A stretch of DNA of 12,354 nucleotides from assembly GCA_030152405.1 (NCBI GenBank), contig JASLJL010000189.1, positions 1 through 12,354 of the forward strand, given 5' to 3'. Below are positions 11,986-12,354 of this stretch, in pieces (the stretch's first letter is position 1; every line of letters starts with the position of its first letter). Source of the stretch: Gordonia sp. (in: high G+C Gram-positive bacteria) (GTDB lineage Bacteria > Actinomycetota > Actinomycetes > Mycobacteriales > Mycobacteriaceae). Made by a program: the position numbers and the translations under genes. Under the pieces are notes generated by a model. It was given only the letters and a program-made list of their open reading frames with translations, was not told the origin of the DNA and made no database searches.

Positions 11986-12354
11986 ATGCAGCTGTCCGCA
12001 CTCGACGCCCTCGTCCAGCAGCCCACGCGCGCGCTCGCGAGTGTCCGTCGCGGACGAGCCTTCCATCGGAACGGGGTGACGCGCATCGGGGCCGCGATCA
12101 TCGACACCGTCGACTTGCCGCTCACGTCGGGGCCGGTCACCGTCCGAGTGTCGAAGGGGCTCGGGACGCCGAAGAACCTGCCCGATCTGATCGGTGTCGC
12201 CGTCCGATTCGGGCCGCAGAACGTCTTCGACACCGCGAATGATCGACAGTGGGATCTCCTCATGGCCGGGCCCGTCCAACGATTCGCCGGCCTTCCGGTG
12301 GTTGTGCCCGCATATCGCTGGTCCGGTGCCGACGTCTCACCGCTCACCGCGATA
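11986..12354 (+). CDS. catalase-like fold protein (3' truncated by window edge)
   Basis: The ATG follows CGGAGG (11975-11980) by five bases, and the frame stays open for 123 codons to the right edge. The pattern RGRAFHRNGV (about 22-31), then VTVRVSKGLG (51-60) and DLIGVAVRFG (67-76), resembles the start of catalase-related haem proteins: a His in a HxxG context, an Arg-Ser strand and a D-x-x-G-x-A-x-R-F loop. On that reading His27 would be the distal histidine. Small actinobacterial members of this kind are uncharacterised and often carry vague database names, so peroxidase activity is only a possibility. The haem-ligand tyrosine would lie beyond the window. It is probably co-transcribed with the VOC gene. 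Confidence 0.6.
   Translation, partial: MQLSALDALVQQPTRALASVRRGRAFHRNGVTRIGAAIIDTVDLPLTSGPVTVRVSKGLGTPKNLPDLIGVAVRFGPQNVFDTANDRQWDLLMAGPVQRFAGLPVVVPAYRWSGADVSPLTAI

Overview
The window is GC-rich throughout and reads as chromosome of a mycolic-acid actinobacterium (order Mycobacteriales). The strongest clue is a 408-residue lipoprotein L,D-transpeptidase whose active-site numbering (His336, His352, Cys354) matches Mycobacterium tuberculosis LdtMt2 as I remember it. SigF-type promoters (GGTTT-N15/16-GGGTA), an ANTAR regulator and frequent GTG/TTG starts fit the same group. A Gordonia-like genus is my guess, not a proof. No tRNA, rRNA, IS element, phage gene or CRISPR array was seen.

Layout, left to right. 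(1) 3-2283: the 3' part of a PLP-dependent decarboxylase/lyase converges on an acyl-CoA dehydrogenase of the LCAD/IVD type across a stem-loop. Behind the dehydrogenase lies an 18-bp perfect inverted repeat that should terminate the next gene. (2) 2338-3564: ldtB, encoding an L,D-transpeptidase that makes 3-3 peptidoglycan cross-links, on the minus strand. (3) 3565-3951: a 387-bp gap with a plausible ldtB promoter at one end and, at the other, a hairpin that covers the ribosome-binding site of the next gene. (4) 3952-4944: a four-helix membrane protein of unknown function, overlapping convergently with (5) 4932-5963, a haem-oxygenase-like non-haem iron enzyme. (6) 6213-7855: a tight plus-strand operon of a 30-codon ORF, a HemK/PrmC-like methyltransferase, a CDGSH-type iron-sulfur protein and a DJ-1/PfpI protein, the first three linked by ATGA overlaps. 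(7) 7931-8242: a GlsB/YeaQ-family stress membrane protein. (8) 8247-9717: a NarL/LuxR-type response regulator divergent from a PAS-ANTAR regulator. (9) 9794-10966: a zinc alcohol/formaldehyde dehydrogenase. (10) 10991-12354: an SRPBCC protein divergent from a VOC-family protein and a truncated catalase-like protein.

The most coherent signal is a probable general-stress module in 4932-8242. A textbook SigF-type promoter reads leftward into the iron oxygenase gene. A similar but imperfect one reads rightward into the methyltransferase/CDGSH/DJ-1 operon, and a third precedes the GlsB-family gene. The two divergent promoters flank a tandem 18-bp repeat that may be a regulator site. The iron oxygenase, methyltransferase, FeS protein and a possible 30-residue peptide could form one uncharacterised pathway. 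The gene calls are mostly firm; the joint function is inference.
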